Origin: Pseudomonas rubra
Lineage (GTDB): Bacteria; Pseudomonadota; Gammaproteobacteria; Pseudomonadales; Pseudomonadaceae
Direction: 5' to 3'
Assembly (NCBI RefSeq): GCF_028656935.1
Contig: NZ_JAMDGZ010000037.1
Location: forward strand, 1 to 64,000
DNA length: 64,000 bases
Made by a program: the position numbers and the translations under genes. Within the stretch, counting starts at the first letter, position 1. Every line of letters starts with the position of its first letter. Below the pieces are notes generated by a model. That model saw only the letters and a list, made by a program, of their open reading frames with translations, ran no database searches and had not been told where the DNA came from. Of the stretch, positions 62,254 to 64,000 are shown piece by piece.

Positions 62254-62323
62254 ATCGCTGGCAAGCCAGCTCCCACAGGTTCGGTGGGCACAGATCCATT
62301 GTGGGAGCTGGCTTGCCAGCGAT
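62254..62323. repeat. REP inverted pair upstream of rlhA
   Basis: atcgctggcaagccagctcccaca starts at 62254 and its complement ends at 62323. Sequence and spacing are nearly the same as the pair at 18521-18589. It fills most of the gap between rlhA and the RidA-family gene. Confidence 0.85.
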
Positions 62324-62351
62324 GAGGCCGGAGCAACAGCCGGAAAAAACC

Positions 62352-62732
62352 TCAGGCCTTGGCCGCCATCGCAGTCACTTCCACACGCATGCCTTCCACC
62401 GCCAGCGAGGCCACGCCAACGGCGGCGCGCACCGGCCAGGGCTTGGCGAAGAAGCGTTGGTAAACCACGTTGAAGGCTGCGCGATCAGCCATGTCGGTGA
62501 GGTAGATGGTCAGGTGCAGCACCCGGTCCATGGAGCTGCCGGCGCGTTCCAGAGCAACTTTCAGCGCCTGCAGGGTGCACTCGCTTTGCGCGGTGATGTC
62601 GCCCAGTTCCAGGCTGCCGTCGGCACGGGTGGGGATCTGTGTCGAGACCAGGATGCCGCCGAAACCGGCGACGTCGGAAGAGATCGAATCGGCGTCCGGG
62701 TCGGGAGTGAAGCTGATGTCTTGGTTAGCCAT
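62352..62732 (-). CDS. RidA/YjgF family protein
   Basis: 126 residues with the RidA-fold C-terminus (PVRAAVGVASLAVEGMRVEV), which retains the arginine and glutamate used by enamine/imine deaminases. It probably removes reactive enamines. It lies downstream of an amidase gene but behind a strong terminator, so it may have its own promoter in the 51-base gap. Confidence 0.9.
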   Translation of the reverse strand: MANQDISFTPDPDADSISSDVAGFGGILVSTQIPTRADGSLELGDITAQSECTLQALKVALERAGSSMDRVLHLTIYLTDMADRAAFNVVYQRFFAKPWPVRAAVGVASLAVEGMRVEVTAMAAKA

Positions 62733-62754
62733 GGGTATCTCGTATCTGGGGAAA

Positions 62755-62776
62755 TAAAAAGGGCGGTCACCCGCCC
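62755..62776 (-). terminator. Rho-independent terminator of the amidase gene
   Basis: On the minus strand GGGCGG-GTGA-CCGCCC (62776-62761) is followed directly by TTTTTATTT. This is a compact six-bp GC stem with a T-run, seven bases after the amidase stop. Confidence 0.85.
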
Positions 62777-62783
62777 CTTCCTG

Positions 62784-64000
62784 TTACTTGGCGCTGCCAA
62801 GCGGCGGCGTGCGCGGTGGCACCAGGCGCTTGGAGCCGGTGGACTCGAACGCAGCCGCCAGGCGCAGCAACGACGAATCGTCGTAGGCGCGACCGGCAAA
62901 GGTCAAGCCTACCGGCATGCCGATATCGGCCATCACGCCCATCGGCACCGTCACCGTCGGCACGCCCAGGTGACGGATCGCCAGGTTGCCGTTGGCCACC
63001 CACACGCCATTGCTCCAGGCAATGTCGGCCGACGCAGGATCGACATCGGCATTGGCCGGGCCGACATCGGCGACGGTCGGGAAGACCACTACATCGAGCT
63101 TGAGTCGGTCCATCCAGTCTTCCAGGTCGATGCGCCGGGTCTGTTCCAGGCCGCGCAGGCCGTCCGGCACGGTGCTGATCTGGTCCCACGGGGTGATGCC
63201 GCGCTCGGCCATGCGCACGTACTCGTCCATGCCGGCCGCCAGGTCGCCTTCGCGGTTGGGCAGCGTGCCCGGATCATGGGGGAAAATCTTCGGCCCGTCG
63301 ACGTCGACCAGGCGATTGAGCTTGGGGTCGCCGTTAGCCTTAAGGAAATCGTCGAAGGCCCAGGCGGTCAAGTCCCACAGCTCGTGGTGGAGGAACTCCT
63401 TGGAGATCAGGCCGCGATTGAACACGGTCGGCGCGCCCGGGCGATCACCTTCGCAATTGGACACCAGGGGGAAATCGACTTCGAGCACTTCGGCGCCAGC
63501 CGCCTCCAGGGCCTTGCGCGCCTGCTCCCACAGGGCGATCACCGACGGTCGGGTGTTGATCCGCTGGCCGGTCGGGCCACCAATGCCCGGCGCTTCGCTG
63601 GTGCCGGCTTCAGGGTCGGCATTGATGTACATGCGCGGCACACCGAAACGCTTGCCCTTGAGCGCCGCAGCATCGGCTGCAAGTTCATGGTAAGACGCCG
63701 GGCGCACCGAGGCGACGCTGGGGATCGGCACCCAGGGTTGCAGGCGCCACAGGTCGCCGCGCGTGTCCAGGTCTTCGGCGACGACGATGTCGAGTACTTC
63801 CAGCAGGTCGGCCATGGTCCGGGCAAAGGGCACCACCACGTCCATGGTCGGCGTCAGCGGCCAGTTGCCGCGCACCGAGATCACTCCGCGCGATGGCGTG
63901 TAGGCACACAGGCCATTGTTCGAGGCCGGGCCGCGGCCACTGGACCAGGTTTCTTCAGCCAGGCCGAAGGCGGCGAAGCTTGCGGCGGTGGCGGTACCGG
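62784..64000 (-). CDS. Amidase (amidase signature family), partial, 5' end beyond window
   Basis: The C-terminal 405 codons of an amidase-signature enzyme; the frame stays open to base 64000, so the N-terminus with the catalytic lysine is missing. The visible signature is TWSSGRGPASNNGLCAYTPS with the following RGVISVRGNWPL. The C-terminal AIRHLGVPTVTVPMGVMADI and GLTFAGRAYDDSSLL segments are typical of plant- and bacterial-type amidases. It hydrolyses a carboxamide of unknown identity. Confidence 0.88.
   Translation of the reverse strand, partial: GTATAASFAAFGLAEETWSSGRGPASNNGLCAYTPSRGVISVRGNWPLTPTMDVVVPFARTMADLLEVLDIVVAEDLDTRGDLWRLQPWVPIPSVASVRPASYHELAADAAALKGKRFGVPRMYINADPEAGTSEAPGIGGPTGQRINTRPSVIALWEQARKALEAAGAEVLEVDFPLVSNCEGDRPGAPTVFNRGLISKEFLHHELWDLTAWAFDDFLKANGDPKLNRLVDVDGPKIFPHDPGTLPNREGDLAAGMDEYVRMAERGITPWDQISTVPDGLRGLEQTRRIDLEDWMDRLKLDVVVFPTVADVGPANADVDPASADIAWSNGVWVANGNLAIRHLGVPTVTVPMGVMADIGMPVGLTFAGRAYDDSSLLRLAAAFESTGSKRLVPPRTPPLGSAK

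Noticed and set aside
1..64000. Mobile elements, prophage, CRISPR, tRNA or rRNA genes
   Set aside because: I found no transposase or integrase reading frame, no regularly spaced repeats and no tRNA-like clover pattern by eye; a dedicated scan would be more sensitive for tRNAs and small RNAs.

Overview
This 64 kb window is GC-rich chromosomal DNA from a fluorescent pseudomonad. The best fit is the Pseudomonas putida group, judging by the protein repertoire, the P. putida-style REP elements (core gcgggcttgccccgcgat) and the reductive pyrimidine catabolism cluster. This assignment is inferred from content; no 16S rRNA gene is present. I saw no tRNA, rRNA, CRISPR array, insertion sequence, prophage or integrase.

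Layout. 0.2-13.8 kb: polB, an MFS exporter with a divergent LysR regulator, a second LysR/LysE pair, a Sel1-like secreted protein, an azlCD-araC operon, prpE, a leucine-rich-repeat protein kinase and a YebC-family regulator. 13.9-21.3 kb: the complete reductive pyrimidine degradation locus. An amidohydrolase and an NCS1 permease lie on the minus strand; dihydropyrimidinase, PreT-like and PreA subunits lie on the plus strand, ending in a strong hairpin terminator. 21.3-24.7 kb: small housekeeping and accessory genes (LysE, DUF2784, tam, GNAT, WG-repeat lipoprotein).

24.8-38.0 kb: a chaperone-usher fimbrial locus built around a phosphorelay. The order is adhesin, hybrid sensor kinase, REC-EAL phosphodiesterase, hybrid kinase with Hpt, RcsB-like regulator, major pilin, chaperone, usher. 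It resembles the Rcs/Pvr-CupD arrangement of P. aeruginosa. Three of its promoters carry the same 15-bp element (TAAGRATYGYCTGAT) exactly 22 bp upstream of a -10-like hexamer. The element resembles the enterobacterial RcsB box, so the locus encodes both a probable activator and its likely sites.

38.1-51.4 kb: methyltransferase, DUF4287 protein, an Att-like ABC/lipocalin operon, a lower-GC patch of three unknown genes, GFA and GNAT proteins, a DUF1176 protein, a LysR/old yellow enzyme pair and a TonB-dependent siderophore receptor. 51.8-57.1 kb: a complete type I secretion operon (HlyD, C39-peptidase ABC exporter, TolC), divergent from a 72-codon gene with a double-glycine leader. This is a probable class II microcin-like system with a predicted 41-residue product. 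57.2-64 kb: a second DUF1176 paralogue, a lipoprotein, a DUF3885 protein, rlhA, a RidA-family protein and the C-terminal part of an amidase cut by the window edge.

Two systems deserve most attention: the apparently self-contained microcin export locus, for which no immunity gene is recognisable, and the fimbrial phosphorelay with its repeated promoter architecture.
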